64,000 bases of DNA. Origin: Thioalkalivibrio sp. ALJ12 (GTDB lineage: Bacteria > Pseudomonadota > Gammaproteobacteria > Ectothiorhodospirales > Ectothiorhodospiraceae). The stretch's first letter is position 1. Each line of letters begins with the position of its first letter. Made by a program: the position numbers and the translations under genes. The stretch is from positions 552,570 through 616,569 of the forward strand of contig NZ_KB899539.1 of NCBI RefSeq assembly GCF_000378305.1, read 5' to 3'. Under the pieces are notes generated by a model, which saw only the letters and a list, made by a program, of their open reading frames with translations, did not search any database and was not told the DNA's origin. Shown here piece after piece: positions 51,211 to 62,386 of this stretch.

Positions 51211-53883
51211 CTACCGATTGTCTTCGGCCGCGGGCTCCCCTCCCAGCTCCCCGAGTGCAGCCTGAAGGGTCTGCACGATCTCGCGCTCATCCTGGCCGTA
51301 GGCATCGACCGAAATCGGCTCGCCAATGATCACGCGCACCCTCTTGCCAGGCCGCGGGAAGATCCGACCCGGGGCCATCACCTCGCGTGTACCCTCAATC
51401 CATATCGGCACCACCGGCACGGGCTGTGCTGCGAGCACCAGCCCGATGCCGGGCCGCAGGCGCTGGAGACTGCCGTCCGGGGAACGCTGCCCTTCCGGAA
51501 ACCAGACCAGGCTGTGGCCGCGCCGCACAGTCGCGGCGGCCTGCAGGAGACTGCGCCGCGGTGCCGCGGCGGGATCGACCGGCAGAATGCGCGCGACGCG
51601 GCTGAACGCGCGGGAGAACCGGTTGGAAAACAGATAGGCCTCCAGGCCCGCCCAGTACAGCGCTTCCAGGTGTCGCGTGCTGAACGCCGGCAGCAACGCC
51701 AGCGGGTCCACGAAGCTCAGATGGCGCGGTGCAAGGATATGGGGACCCGCATCCGGATCGGGGAGTCGGCCCCGCACCTCCACGCGCATCAACAATCGGC
51801 TCAGCAGCCGCGCACCTCCCAGGAGCAGACGCCCGGCCACCCGGCCGGCCGTCCCCGGCGGCTCCAGAGCACTCTGCTGAGCAGGATCGAGCAAAGACTC
51901 GGGATCCTGGAGCTGCTGCTTGAGCTCCCCTCGCCCTTCCTTCGCCTCCGCGGCTCCGGCCGCCTCCTTCAGCAGGTCGCGCACCGTCTCCACGCGCTCG
52001 ATCGCCGAATCGTCGAGGTCGATGCCCGCGCGGTCCTCCAGCGCAAGCGTCAGATCCACCCAGTTGAGCGAATCGATCCCGAGTTCGTCCGCCAGCATGC
52101 TGTCCGGCGTCAGACGCAGGTCATGAAACCGTTCGGCAAGATAGGCCCATGTCTGCTCCGCTGCAGGATCCGACAGCAGCTGCTGGTCTTCCGGCGCCCA
52201 GGATTCGGGCGAAACCGGCTCCGGCAGCGCCTCGGAGACCGTGTCCTCCCGGCCCAGCTCCGCGAACAACTCTTCCAGCTTGTGCCGACGCAGCTTGCCC
52301 AGGCGCGTGCGCGGCAACGGGTCGAGCGCAACGCGCACCGTGCCCGGGCGATGATGGCTTGGCAGTTCCTTCGCCGCCCGGTTCACCGCCTCCCTCAGGC
52401 GCTTCTCGAGATCGTCGCCGGTCACCTCGCGCAGCAGACCCGATTCGGGCACAACGACAGCGGCCAGGCGATCTTCGTGCGCCAGAATACCGGCCTCGCG
52501 TACGTCCTTGATCGTCTTCAATGCATCTTCCACCCGTTCCGGATCAACGTTCTCGCCGCCCGAGAGGACGATCATCGAAGATTCCCGCCCGAGCAGGTGC
52601 AGGTAACCGTCATCGTCGATCTCGCCGGTATCGCCGGTGCGGAACCAGGCGTCTTCCTCCAGGACCTCCTGGGTCTTGTCCGGCAGGTTCAGGTAGCCGG
52701 AGAACACGTTCGGCCCGCGCGCCATCACCTCGCCACGCCCGTCGCCAGACTGCGAATCGTCGATCTTGAGCTCGACTCCGGGCAACGGCAGACCGGCGGC
52801 CTCGATTTTGAGCCGATCCGGCGGGTTGTAGGTCAGGATCGGGGAGGTCTCGCTGAGGCCGTAGCCGGTCGCCACCTCCCAGCCCAGCGCCTGCAGGTTG
52901 CGCGCCAGCTCCGGATCGAGCGCCGACCCGCCAGCGACGACCAGCCGCAGGCGCGGGGCCAGGCGACTGTGCAGGCCCTTCAGCAGCCTCCGGCCGAGGT
53001 TGAGACCGAGCCGGCGGCGCGCCAGCCTGGAGACACCGATGATCCGCCGGAACACGAACGCCGCCAGCCCGCCGCGCCCCGCGACCCGATCTTCCAGGGC
53101 CTGCCACACGGCCTCGTACAACCGCGGCACCCCAAGCATCACCGTGGCCTCGCCCTCGCGAAGCGCGCGCACGATCTGCGGACCCACCAGCGAGAACGGC
53201 ACGATGATGGTCGCGCCCAGGGTCAGCGGAATCAGGATGCCCACGGTAAACGGATACACATGGTGAAACGGCAGGGGCACCAGAACCCGATCGCGATCGT
53301 CCGCGAGTTCCTGGCCGCACAACGCCTCCACGTTGCTGCTCAGGTTGGCATGCGTCAGCGGGACCCCCTTCGGCGGCCCCGTGGTGCCGGAGGTATAGAA
53401 GATCGCCGCGATATCATCCGGGCCCGCAACCGGGTCTGCCGGCGCCTTCGCGAGAAGCCCCTCCCAGGCATCCGCAGCATCGGCGTCCGCATCGAACCGG
53501 TAGATGCGTACCTCGCCAAGGGCCTCGGGGAGCCGGTCCCTGAGCTTCGTGGTGGTAAAGATGAACCGCGGTGCGGAATCCGAGATCGCGTGGTCCAGGT
53601 CCTCGCGCGGCATCTGGGTATCCAGGGGTACCAGGACCGCACCGGCATTCATCACGCCCAGGGCCGACACCACCCACTCGGCGCTGTTGGGAGCCAGGAT
53701 CAGGACCCGGTCGCCCTGCTCGACTCCGGCCTCCTGCAGCCCGGCCGCCAGGCGCCCCGCCCGTTCGAGCAGTTCCCCCCGAGCGAGGGCATCGGCGCCA
53801 TCGCGGCTCATGGAGACGACTGCGTCCTGGTCCTCGCGAACGGAACGGGAAGACAGCAGTTCCCCGATGGTTTGCGCACTCAC
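51211..53883 (-). CDS. three-domain acyl-AMP ligase / acyl carrier / PlsC acyltransferase
   Basis: 890 residues. Residues about 1-540 are an AMP-forming acyl ligase (P-loop-like YTSGTTGPPKGVPLTH, GYGLSETSPIL, WFRTGDTGEIDDDGYLHLLGR, RTRLGKLRR). Residues about 570-650 are an acyl carrier domain with GIDSL, whose Ser takes phosphopantetheine. Residues about 690-890 are a PlsC-type acyltransferase with HLSFVD (HX4D) and FPEGQRS. It would activate a fatty acid, load it on its own carrier and transfer it to a lysolipid. Classic Aas lacks the carrier domain. Start GTG 53883 has GGGAG 6 bp upstream; earlier in-frame ATGs lack support. An LplT-like carrier is at 41698-42936. Confidence 0.92.
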   Translation of the reverse strand: MSAQTIGELLSSRSVREDQDAVVSMSRDGADALARGELLERAGRLAAGLQEAGVEQGDRVLILAPNSAEWVVSALGVMNAGAVLVPLDTQMPREDLDHAISDSAPRFIFTTTKLRDRLPEALGEVRIYRFDADADAADAWEGLLAKAPADPVAGPDDIAAIFYTSGTTGPPKGVPLTHANLSSNVEALCGQELADDRDRVLVPLPFHHVYPFTVGILIPLTLGATIIVPFSLVGPQIVRALREGEATVMLGVPRLYEAVWQALEDRVAGRGGLAAFVFRRIIGVSRLARRRLGLNLGRRLLKGLHSRLAPRLRLVVAGGSALDPELARNLQALGWEVATGYGLSETSPILTYNPPDRLKIEAAGLPLPGVELKIDDSQSGDGRGEVMARGPNVFSGYLNLPDKTQEVLEEDAWFRTGDTGEIDDDGYLHLLGRESSMIVLSGGENVDPERVEDALKTIKDVREAGILAHEDRLAAVVVPESGLLREVTGDDLEKRLREAVNRAAKELPSHHRPGTVRVALDPLPRTRLGKLRRHKLEELFAELGREDTVSEALPEPVSPESWAPEDQQLLSDPAAEQTWAYLAERFHDLRLTPDSMLADELGIDSLNWVDLTLALEDRAGIDLDDSAIERVETVRDLLKEAAGAAEAKEGRGELKQQLQDPESLLDPAQQSALEPPGTAGRVAGRLLLGGARLLSRLLMRVEVRGRLPDPDAGPHILAPRHLSFVDPLALLPAFSTRHLEALYWAGLEAYLFSNRFSRAFSRVARILPVDPAAAPRRSLLQAAATVRRGHSLVWFPEGQRSPDGSLQRLRPGIGLVLAAQPVPVVPIWIEGTREVMAPGRIFPRPGKRVRVIIGEPISVDAYGQDEREIVQTLQAALGELGGEPAAEDNR

Positions 53884-54096
53884 CCTGAACTCCCCTGTAC
53901 CGGAGCCGGCTCCCCCCGCCAGGCCGTGAGGCGGCGGCACGGTAGCCTCGCCAGCAGGGCCTCGCGGTGTCCATCACTGCATCGTCGAGGCATGATTCGC
54001 CGTCTCTGTCATCCCCTCGAGTCTGGGAGCATAGAACACAGAGGAGGATCTCGAGTTTCACAATACCCGTTCTGGCCGGGCTGACGAGGGCGCCAG

Positions 54097-54124
54097 GTCC
54101 TCAAGGCCCCCGCGCCTTGAGGAC
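54097..54124. terminator. 11-bp hairpin in the acyltransferase/NERD gap
   Basis: GTCCTCAAGGC (54097-54107) pairs perfectly with GCCTTGAGGAC (54114-54124). It lies about 150 bp past the NERD stop on the minus strand, with no clear T-run. The 53884-54275 gap holds no gene. Confidence 0.45.
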
Positions 54125-54138
54125 GCCGCAGAACAAGA

Positions 54139-54160
54139 AATCATGGATGTCCCCTTCTGC
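54139..54160 (+). repeat. short dispersed repeat, site d
   Basis: AAATCATGGATGTCCCCTTC, followed by TG. Lies 15 bp after the 11-bp hairpin. Confidence 0.5.
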
Positions 54161-54275
54161 CCGCCACCGAACAGAAGATTCGTCCACTCATGCAGGAACT
54201 CGTCACCGGCGAACCGGCCGAGGAATAACCGCCCGCGCGGGACCGGCCGGCCCTGTCCGGGGCACGCCCCCGCCT

Positions 54276-54992
54276 TCATCCCTTCAGCGCCGCGATGGCC
54301 CGAACCGTGTTCTCCTTCACCGGGCGCGGGCGCTCGGGGCGGAAGCTGCGGATGTACTCCACCAGCTCCGGCCCCGTCAGCACCGGCACCGACAGCTCGC
54401 CCGCACGCCCAAGCGACACCTCCGGGTGCGTGAACAGCACGATCGGCTGGATCCAGCGCTTGGCCTTGCGGCCCTTCAGGTACTCGCTCAGTAGCCACAC
54501 CTGCTTCTTCACCTGCCGCACCGGGTTGCGCATCTGCTTGGTGTAGCGGCTGCCGCGCCGCCCGGTCTTGCTCACCGTCCATTGCGAAGTCTGCTCGTCG
54601 CAGTCGATGGCCCCGCTGTTGTGCTTCACCTCGATCACGAACAGCGCCTCCGGCCCCACCACCACCAGATCCGCCTCCGCCACGCCGGTACGCGAGCGTT
54701 CATCCGGCAAATCCACCTGGTTGAAGACCGTGAACGAGCCGGGAAGCTCCGCCAGGTACTCCAACGCCGCATCTTCGCCCCGCGCACCCGCCTCGATGAC
54801 CGCGCTGCCGCCAACCAGGCCCACCAGCGCGACCACCCCTGCCAGTGTGATCAGGCCCACCAGCGGATGCACGAAGAACCCACCGAGCGCGACCGGCAAC
54901 CCCAGGAGCAGCACCAGGTTGCGCCCGCGCCTCTGGATCGCCTTCGACTCCTCAGTCAGACGGTTTGCGGTGACGTAGCGAGTGTCTGCCAT
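54276..54992 (-). CDS. NERD-domain membrane protein
   Basis: 238 residues. Two hydrophobic segments (LVLLLGLPVALGGFFVHPLV, ITLAGVVALVGLVGGSAVIE) precede a NERD (nuclease-related) domain: RGEDAALEYLAELPGSFTVFNQV, then TGVAEADLVVVGPEALFVIEVKHNSG with the Asp and Glu-X-Lys expected of the nuclease-like active site, and QVWLLSEYLKGRK. The DLV...EVKH core is conserved, so the nuclease-like site is probably intact. Unknown role, often linked to phage defence or DNA handling only by association. No good ribosome site at ATG 54992. Confidence 0.88.
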   Translation of the reverse strand: MADTRYVTANRLTEESKAIQRRGRNLVLLLGLPVALGGFFVHPLVGLITLAGVVALVGLVGGSAVIEAGARGEDAALEYLAELPGSFTVFNQVDLPDERSRTGVAEADLVVVGPEALFVIEVKHNSGAIDCDEQTSQWTVSKTGRRGSRYTKQMRNPVRQVKKQVWLLSEYLKGRKAKRWIQPIVLFTHPEVSLGRAGELSVPVLTGPELVEYIRSFRPERPRPVKENTVRAIAALKG

Positions 54993-55221
54993 TAGCGTTG
55001 GGGTGTTGAGGACTTAAGGTTCGGGAGTTCGACGGCCATCCATCAGACCATGCTCGGTGAAATCCACAGACGCAACACGCTCATCCGCGTTCGTGGCCAA
55101 AGAACCTCATTCCAGGCCTCCAACAGCCCCGGCTGCCGACCCTCGAAAACTTGCCGAATCCGCCACGATTCGTGCTCCGCTCTCTCAGGATCGTGCTTGC
55201 ACGGGGTCGGGGTTGCCTGTC

Positions 55222-57345
<2,124 letters not shown>

Positions 57346-57427
57346 CTCGTCCCTAGGGGGCGGACTCGCAAGAACGTCGGAGAGGATCATCTGGGTTCGT
57401 TGCATGTCCCGCGCACCCGGCATTCCC

Positions 57428-59164
57428 TTAAGCCTCATGCCTGAATGCATAGCGCGACTGGACGGCCTCGATGATGGCTTCATGGATGTCGGCTATGCGC
57501 CCCGCCCGATAGGCGTCCTCCAACTGACGGATTCGGGCGGCCAGGGGCCGATCTCCGAACACCCCCTCGATCCAGTTCGAAAAGTCGCGGCGCTGCAGGT
57601 GGCCATGGAACCGCTTGGGCTCCATCCACGCCAGCGTGTCCACAAACTCCTTAAGCGTATGGGCGCGCTGGCCTGACGGGTGGCCGTCTGTCGAAAACAC
57701 AAACGCGTGATGCGCGGCCACCGGGACATCGATGTACTTCATGCGATGGCGGACGTGGGGTGTCAGGCGCTCGGCCAGACGCATGATCCGCAGCCGGCCT
57801 TCGGCCTCCTCTGGCCCCGGCAGGAGGGCGACCTCATTGACCGCCAACCCCGCCAGGAGGCTCTTCCATTCCTCCAGATCCACCGATACCCGGGCGGCCC
57901 TTGCCAGGGCGGCCACTTCCTCAGGATCGGTCGCCCTCGAGACCAGCATGACGTCGGCCACCTGCAGGACATCGGGGTGCAGCTGTGATGCCCGATAGGT
58001 CACCATCGTGCAGCCTCCCGCCCCCACGTCCAGCAGCGACATGGCCTGCGGGTCGCAAAGAAAATAATGCGCCTCATCGACCAGTACCCGATGCGGCAGC
58101 CCGGTACGGTGGCGCACCACTGTGATCTCCGGAAGAATGTCTCTGAGGTAATCGAGCTTTTCCAGATGAGAAAGCTGCGACAGGTTAAGGATGACGCTGC
58201 GGTCCGGATACCGCAGCAACCGCGTCAGCTCATGCGGCTTGGGCGGCGGATCATCGCCACCGGTCATCAGCACCCGGGGCAGCCCCTCCAGGCCGGCATA
58301 ATCGCCTTCAGGGTCAACGATGCACAGACTGTAGCCATGCAGGATCAGCTGCTCGCACACCAGACCGGCCACCCATGACTTTCCGGATCTCGGATCTCCG
58401 CTGATAACCACGTTCCGACCCGACACCGCCAGCGACACGTCATTGCCGCCACGCGTCGTTCCCAACACCAGTCTTCGACGGGGATAGCCCGAGCGGAGCG
58501 TGTCCGGCCCCTCCAGAATTGCATCGATGTAGTCGGCCACCGCGGCCGGCCCTTTGCCCGGCAACACCTCGTCGGCGATCGACTGGAGCGCGGCACTGCC
58601 CCACTCGACCGCCACTCCGACCTCGGCGCTGCGAAGCAACTCATGATCGTTCTCCGCGTCGCCGATCGCCAGGACGTTATGAGGAGAGAGGCGAAAGGCC
58701 TCAAGGGCGACCGCAAATCCCGTGGCCTTGCTGATCGCCTGGGGCAGGATCATCATGCGCCCGCGATTGAACAGGATCGCCAGCGGTAGCTCGAGCCGCC
58801 GGATCAGTTCCAGGGCCTCGGGGGCAGCGGACGCGGCGGCCTCCACCACAACCTCGCCGCACTTGAACTCGACGCTGCGCTCACTCAATCCATCGAGAAA
58901 CGCCGGCGGCGGCGGTTCGTGCAAGGCCGTCGAGCGCCCGCTCCGGGGAAAGGTGATTACTGCGCCGTTTTCACCGACGACCGCTTCGGCGAAGGTGAGA
59001 TCGCCAGCTAAATGCCGCAGCTCACCAATAATCCGCCCCGTAACGATCAACACCACCAGGCCAGCCGAACGCGCACGCTCCAGCGCCCCGCGCACGGCAG
59101 GGTTCAGCCGCCCGTCCTCGGCGATCGTCCCATCGTAATCCAGGGCCAGGGCTTTGAGTTTCAT
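57428..59164 (-). CDS. HAD-superfamily phosphatase fused to a P-loop ATPase, copy 2
   Basis: 578 residues, same layout as the gene at 38635-40338. HAD part: DYDGT (10-14), VTGR (41-44), NRGRMMILP and GDAENDH (169-175). ATPase part: Walker A GDPRSGKSW (256-264), VDPEGDY (284-290) and RVLVDEAHY as Walker B. The C-terminal domain (about 480-578) has HAFVFSTDGHPSGQRAHTLK and FHGHLQRRDFSNWIEGVFGD, matching copy 1's tail. The last Walker A residue is Trp instead of Thr/Ser, a point to check for ATP use. ATG 59164 is chosen because it opens the HAD motif; there is no strong ribosome site. It is 82 bp upstream of ftsH and probably co-transcribed. Confidence 0.85.
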   Translation of the reverse strand: MKLKALALDYDGTIAEDGRLNPAVRGALERARSAGLVVLIVTGRIIGELRHLAGDLTFAEAVVGENGAVITFPRSGRSTALHEPPPPAFLDGLSERSVEFKCGEVVVEAAASAAPEALELIRRLELPLAILFNRGRMMILPQAISKATGFAVALEAFRLSPHNVLAIGDAENDHELLRSAEVGVAVEWGSAALQSIADEVLPGKGPAAVADYIDAILEGPDTLRSGYPRRRLVLGTTRGGNDVSLAVSGRNVVISGDPRSGKSWVAGLVCEQLILHGYSLCIVDPEGDYAGLEGLPRVLMTGGDDPPPKPHELTRLLRYPDRSVILNLSQLSHLEKLDYLRDILPEITVVRHRTGLPHRVLVDEAHYFLCDPQAMSLLDVGAGGCTMVTYRASQLHPDVLQVADVMLVSRATDPEEVAALARAARVSVDLEEWKSLLAGLAVNEVALLPGPEEAEGRLRIMRLAERLTPHVRHRMKYIDVPVAAHHAFVFSTDGHPSGQRAHTLKEFVDTLAWMEPKRFHGHLQRRDFSNWIEGVFGDRPLAARIRQLEDAYRAGRIADIHEAIIEAVQSRYAFRHEA

Positions 59165-59411
59165 GGGGTTGCGGAACCATAGACCGAATCCGAGGGAACA
59201 CCCGCCTGACAGACGCATGCAAACGAGAACGGAGAGATCGGAAACGACCGAATCATCTCTTCATCCCTCGGTACCCCGAACACATGGGAGGGAGGCATTC
59301 GTGCCTCGTCATTATGTTTCCAATGTAGACGATGCCGCGCTTCAGTGCCGGTCCGGGCCGGTGATCCTGCCCCCCATGTTCACCGCTTGGGACGGACCAG
59401 GGAGAGGGGCG
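59165..59411. other. promoter gap upstream of the HAD/ATPase copy 2
   Basis: No gene supported. GAGGCA-TTCG-TGCCTC (59292-59307) is a small perfect hairpin. The promoter of the minus-strand HAD/ATPase gene should lie in this stretch. Confidence 0.4.
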
Positions 59412-59430
59412 TCGATGTCCCCTTCTTGTC
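59412..59430 (+). repeat. short dispersed repeat, site e
   Basis: TCGATGTCCCCTTCTTGTC. Left part lacks the ATCATGG box; right part (GTCCCCTTCTT) matches sites d and f. Confidence 0.45.
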
Positions 59431-59509
59431 TGGATAGATCCCTTGCGCCCGGCCGCGTACGGCCCAGCGGAAATCGGAAACAGCACCGTGCCGCGCAGCG
59501 GAAACGAAA

Positions 59510-59534
59510 CAAAACATGGGTGTCCCCTTCTTCC
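59510..59534 (+). repeat. short dispersed repeat, site f
   Basis: CAAAACATGGGTGTCCCCTT then CTTCC; the fullest copy. It abuts the remnant GGDEF domain directly. Confidence 0.55.
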
Positions 59535-59776
59535 GGCACGGCACGGGTCCCCGAGATGCCGAACAGCTGCGCTCGCGCTTCGAACGCGAGCCCCTCCCCG
59601 ACGACGGCTCGGGGCACCCCCCTGTCCCCCTGACCGTCTCGATCGGCATCGCGAGCCAGATCCCAGAGAGCCCGGAAGCGCTGGACACGCTGCTGACCCG
59701 GGCCGACGATGCCATGAGCACCGCCAAGCGTCATGGCCGCAACAAGGTCGTCCTGGCACCATCACAACGATACTGA
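59535..59776 (+). pseudogene. C-terminal remnant of a GGDEF domain
   Basis: The frame ending at 59776 encodes PLTVSIGIASQIPESPEALD then TLLTRADDAMSTAKRHGRNKV, the last strands and helices of a diguanylate cyclase domain. The GGDEF loop, the nucleotide-binding half and any start are missing. The break coincides with the short repeat at 59510-59534. No ribosome site; not expected to be functional. Confidence 0.8.
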
Positions 59777-59933
59777 CCGCCCATTGAGTACGCCCTGCAC
59801 CCGCCCGGCTCGTAACATCAAGAAATTCTAGTTGCCCCCTACCCTAGGTGGTTCCCCGGCCTGGCTCGGCTTGTCGGCCGGCCCGGGGCTGGCACAAACT
59901 GCCTGTATCGCCCGCCCATCGAGACCCGACGCG

Positions 59934-61289
59934 TTGGCCCGCCTGCTCATCCCCATCGTCGCCCTGCTCGCCTCCGTCACCATCCTGGTGATGGGCAGCG
60001 GCCTCATGGGGACGCTAGTCAGCACACGCCTGAGCCTCGAAGCCATCGACCCCCAGCTCAAGGGGCTCATCATGTCCGCCTACTACATCGGGCTGGTCAT
60101 CGGAGCCCAGCAGGGCGACTGGGTAATACGGCGCACCGGCCACATCCGCGCCTTCGCGATCTTCGCGGCGATCGCCACCGTCGCGATCCTCCTCCTGGGC
60201 CTCCATGTTGACGTCTGGGCCTGGTTCGCTCTGCGCGTGGTGATCGGGTTCTGTCTCGCAGGCGCCTACCTGGTGGTCGAAAGCTGGCTCCATGCCCGCA
60301 CGGAGAACCGAACGCGCGGTCGAGTCTTTTCGGTCTACCAGTTTCTCGCCTACCTGGGGCTGGCCGCCGGCCAGCCCCTGCTCAACCTCTACGAACCCGT
60401 CAGCACCGAACTCTTCATGGTCGTGGCGGCACTGTTTGCCCTCTGCCTGGTGCCAGTGGCCCTGACACGCACAGGGATGCCGCAGGACACCCCTGGCCAC
60501 AAGCGCATGAAGTTGCGCCAGGTGGTGACCGCCTCGCCCCTGGCGGCAACGGTCTGCGTCGCCGCCGGACTGGTCAGCGGCGCCGCCTTCACGCTGACGC
60601 CAGTCTTCGCCCTGCGCATGGGCCTCGACATCGCTGGGGTATCGCTGGTCATGACCAGCCTGATTCTCGGTGGAGTGGTGCTCCAGTGGCCGATCGGCTA
60701 CTTCTCGGATCGCTTCGGCCGCCGGACGCTGATGATCGTGGTCGGTGGTGGCGTGGCACTGATATCGCTCGCGCTCGTCGCCACCATCGGCGCTGTCCCG
60801 CTCTGGGCCATACTCACACTTGCAGGGGTGTTCGGCGGGCTCGCGTTCACCCTTTACCCGCTGGCCGTCTCCCACGCCAACGATGTCCTCCAGCCCAACG
60901 ACTTCGTGGCAGTGACCGCGGCCCTGCTCTTCCTCTGGGGCCTGGGGGCCGTCGCGGGCCCGATACTCGGCGGGTGGGCCATCGCCTTGCTGGGCGGGCC
61001 CGGGCTGCTGGCCTACATGGCCACCATCGGCGCGCTGGTCGCACTGATCGCATTGCTGCTCAGGCGCGACACGGCCGCGGCCCGAGAGCCCTTCCGCACC
61101 CTCACCCGCACCACCCCGGTGATCCACCATCTCGACCCGCGTGCGCTGCCCCAGACCGAAGGCGAGGCGGAGGAGGAAACTCGCACGCAAGCGTCAGACA
61201 ACCCGCCGTCGAAGGACCCTCACGGTCACTCACCTTCTTCGACAGAACAGCGGGGAAAGGGCGGTTTTGGTGGCACGGGACCTCCCTGA
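59934..61289 (+). CDS. MFS transporter, YcaD-like
   Basis: About 451 residues, twelve membrane helices. SAYYIGLVIGAQQGDWVIRRTGHIRAFA is the loop 2-3 signature region; EIGFCLAG-like IGFCLAGAYLVVESWLHARTENRTRGRV matches the YcaD/UMF-type branch; the C-terminal 55 residues are soluble, acidic and probably disordered (EGEAEEETRTQASDNPP). Substrate unknown. The start is uncertain: TTG at 59934 fits the first helix best, and a TTG at 59832 extends it by 34 residues; neither has a clear ribosome site. Confidence 0.82.
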   Translation: MARLLIPIVALLASVTILVMGSGLMGTLVSTRLSLEAIDPQLKGLIMSAYYIGLVIGAQQGDWVIRRTGHIRAFAIFAAIATVAILLLGLHVDVWAWFALRVVIGFCLAGAYLVVESWLHARTENRTRGRVFSVYQFLAYLGLAAGQPLLNLYEPVSTELFMVVAALFALCLVPVALTRTGMPQDTPGHKRMKLRQVVTASPLAATVCVAAGLVSGAAFTLTPVFALRMGLDIAGVSLVMTSLILGGVVLQWPIGYFSDRFGRRTLMIVVGGGVALISLALVATIGAVPLWAILTLAGVFGGLAFTLYPLAVSHANDVLQPNDFVAVTAALLFLWGLGAVAGPILGGWAIALLGGPGLLAYMATIGALVALIALLLRRDTAAAREPFRTLTRTTPVIHHLDPRALPQTEGEAEEETRTQASDNPPSKDPHGHSPSSTEQRGKGGFGGTGPP

Positions 61290-61299
61290 GGCCGAAGAC

Positions 61300-61632
61300 T
61301 CAGCAGATACTCGTGTCATCCATTGCGGGTGGGTCGACGCACCATTCGGCGTCCTCGAACTCGCCAATGACCCGCACATCCACGCAAGCCGCCTGCTCTG
61401 CAATGATGCGGCGCACGTGGTCCGGCTGGTCCGCCTCCATCGCATCGCGCTGGTCCTTCGAGTCCCAGTGCGCGATGGCCAGCAGTACGTGCGGATCGCC
61501 AATCTTCCGGTGCAATCGGGTGCCACGAGCACCTGGGGCCTGCTGGATGATCCGGCTGGCCCGCACCCAGGCATCCGCATACTCCTCGGCGGTACAGCCG
61601 GGCCGGAGATGGATCTCGAACACAAAGATCAT
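61300..61632 (-). CDS. small dimeric alpha/beta-barrel (antibiotic-monooxygenase-like) protein
   Basis: 110 residues: MIFVFEIHLRPGCTAEEYAD then AWVRASRIIQQAPGARGTRLHRKIGDPHVLLAIAHWDSKDQRDAME, the ABM-like fold of EthD/YgiN relatives. A Cys near the end lies in DAEWCVDPP. GAGGGGCGG precedes ATG 61632. It converges with the MFS gene, 10 bp apart. Function unknown, perhaps a small oxygenase or binding protein. Confidence 0.82.
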   Translation of the reverse strand: MIFVFEIHLRPGCTAEEYADAWVRASRIIQQAPGARGTRLHRKIGDPHVLLAIAHWDSKDQRDAMEADQPDHVRRIIAEQAACVDVRVIGEFEDAEWCVDPPAMDDTSIC

Positions 61633-61690
61633 CCGCCCCTCTTCGCAGTCGGCAAGGCCATGCGGTCGCGGCGATGCGTTACCGGACGGG

Positions 61691-62011
61691 TCAGTCGTGG
61701 AAGATGATGCGCGCGCCGGCGGGGTCGATATCGACGCGACAACTCGCGTACTCGCAGGCGTCCGCAATGTCGTTCAGCTTGGGCATGTCGTTGAGCTCGG
61801 CCAGCTTCCGCACCAGGCCTGCACCCTCGCAGCCGCGCTGCATTCCGCTGTCCGGGTCCGTCTTGCACCCAAATTCGCTGCCATCCACCGACCAGTCCAT
61901 ACCCGCTGGCATCATCAAAACCACCGGCTCCTCGTGCATCACCTGGAATTTCACCCGTCCCGCGTTCCGTCCGTCCTGCCAGTCCACGGTCGGGATGTTA
62001 TCGCTGGCCAT
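61691..62011 (-). CDS. small DUF-like protein, unknown
   Basis: 106 residues from ATG 62011, with AAGGAG 7 bp upstream. Reads MASDNIPTVDWQDGRNAGRV, FQVMHEEPVVLMMPAGMDWS, KTDPDSGMQRGCEGAGLVRKLAEL and ADACEYASCRVDIDPAGARIIFHD. Four Cys occur, two close together near the end, and the protein is acidic. No family recognised. It lies 58 bp upstream of the ABM-like gene and may be co-transcribed with it. Confidence 0.7.
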   Translation of the reverse strand: MASDNIPTVDWQDGRNAGRVKFQVMHEEPVVLMMPAGMDWSVDGSEFGCKTDPDSGMQRGCEGAGLVRKLAELNDMPKLNDIADACEYASCRVDIDPAGARIIFHD

Positions 62012-62133
62012 GAGGTCACTCCTTCCCGGTATCCCGGGCGGTCTTTCGGCCTTCCCTGTGACGCTAGACGGCTTGCCGACAATGCTCAAGCAACGACGCC
62101 CCGTTATTGGGCCTCGCGAGCTCATATCGAGAC

Positions 62134-62160
62134 GAAATCACGGCTGTCCTCTTTTCTTCC
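62134..62160 (+). repeat. short dispersed repeat, site g (diverged)
   Basis: GAAATCACGGCTGTCCTCTT then TTCTTCC; same spacing as the other sites with several changes. Confidence 0.35.
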
Positions 62161-62386
62161 GCAGGCGGTCCGTCCTTCACCCCCCGCGCACGTTCACCAA
62201 TAGCCCGGTCCCGCCAGTAGACGAACGCCCAAACAGGGGTATGCTGCAAGCATGCCCCCGGCCGTCGCCCGCAATCGGCGGCGCCCGGGATTCATGTACC
62301 CGCAAGGCACCGGGGCACATCCCGCACTACCCGGCAGCGTGCGCCGAGTCCAGCCGCCAGGTGCCGTCACCAGGAGCCACACCATC

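Noticed and set aside
51163..54084. Very long + strand open frame (over 900 codons)
   Set aside because: It is wholly antisense to the acyl ligase/acyltransferase gene, rich in Arg/Gln/His/Pro, with no family sequence; a GC-rich shadow frame.
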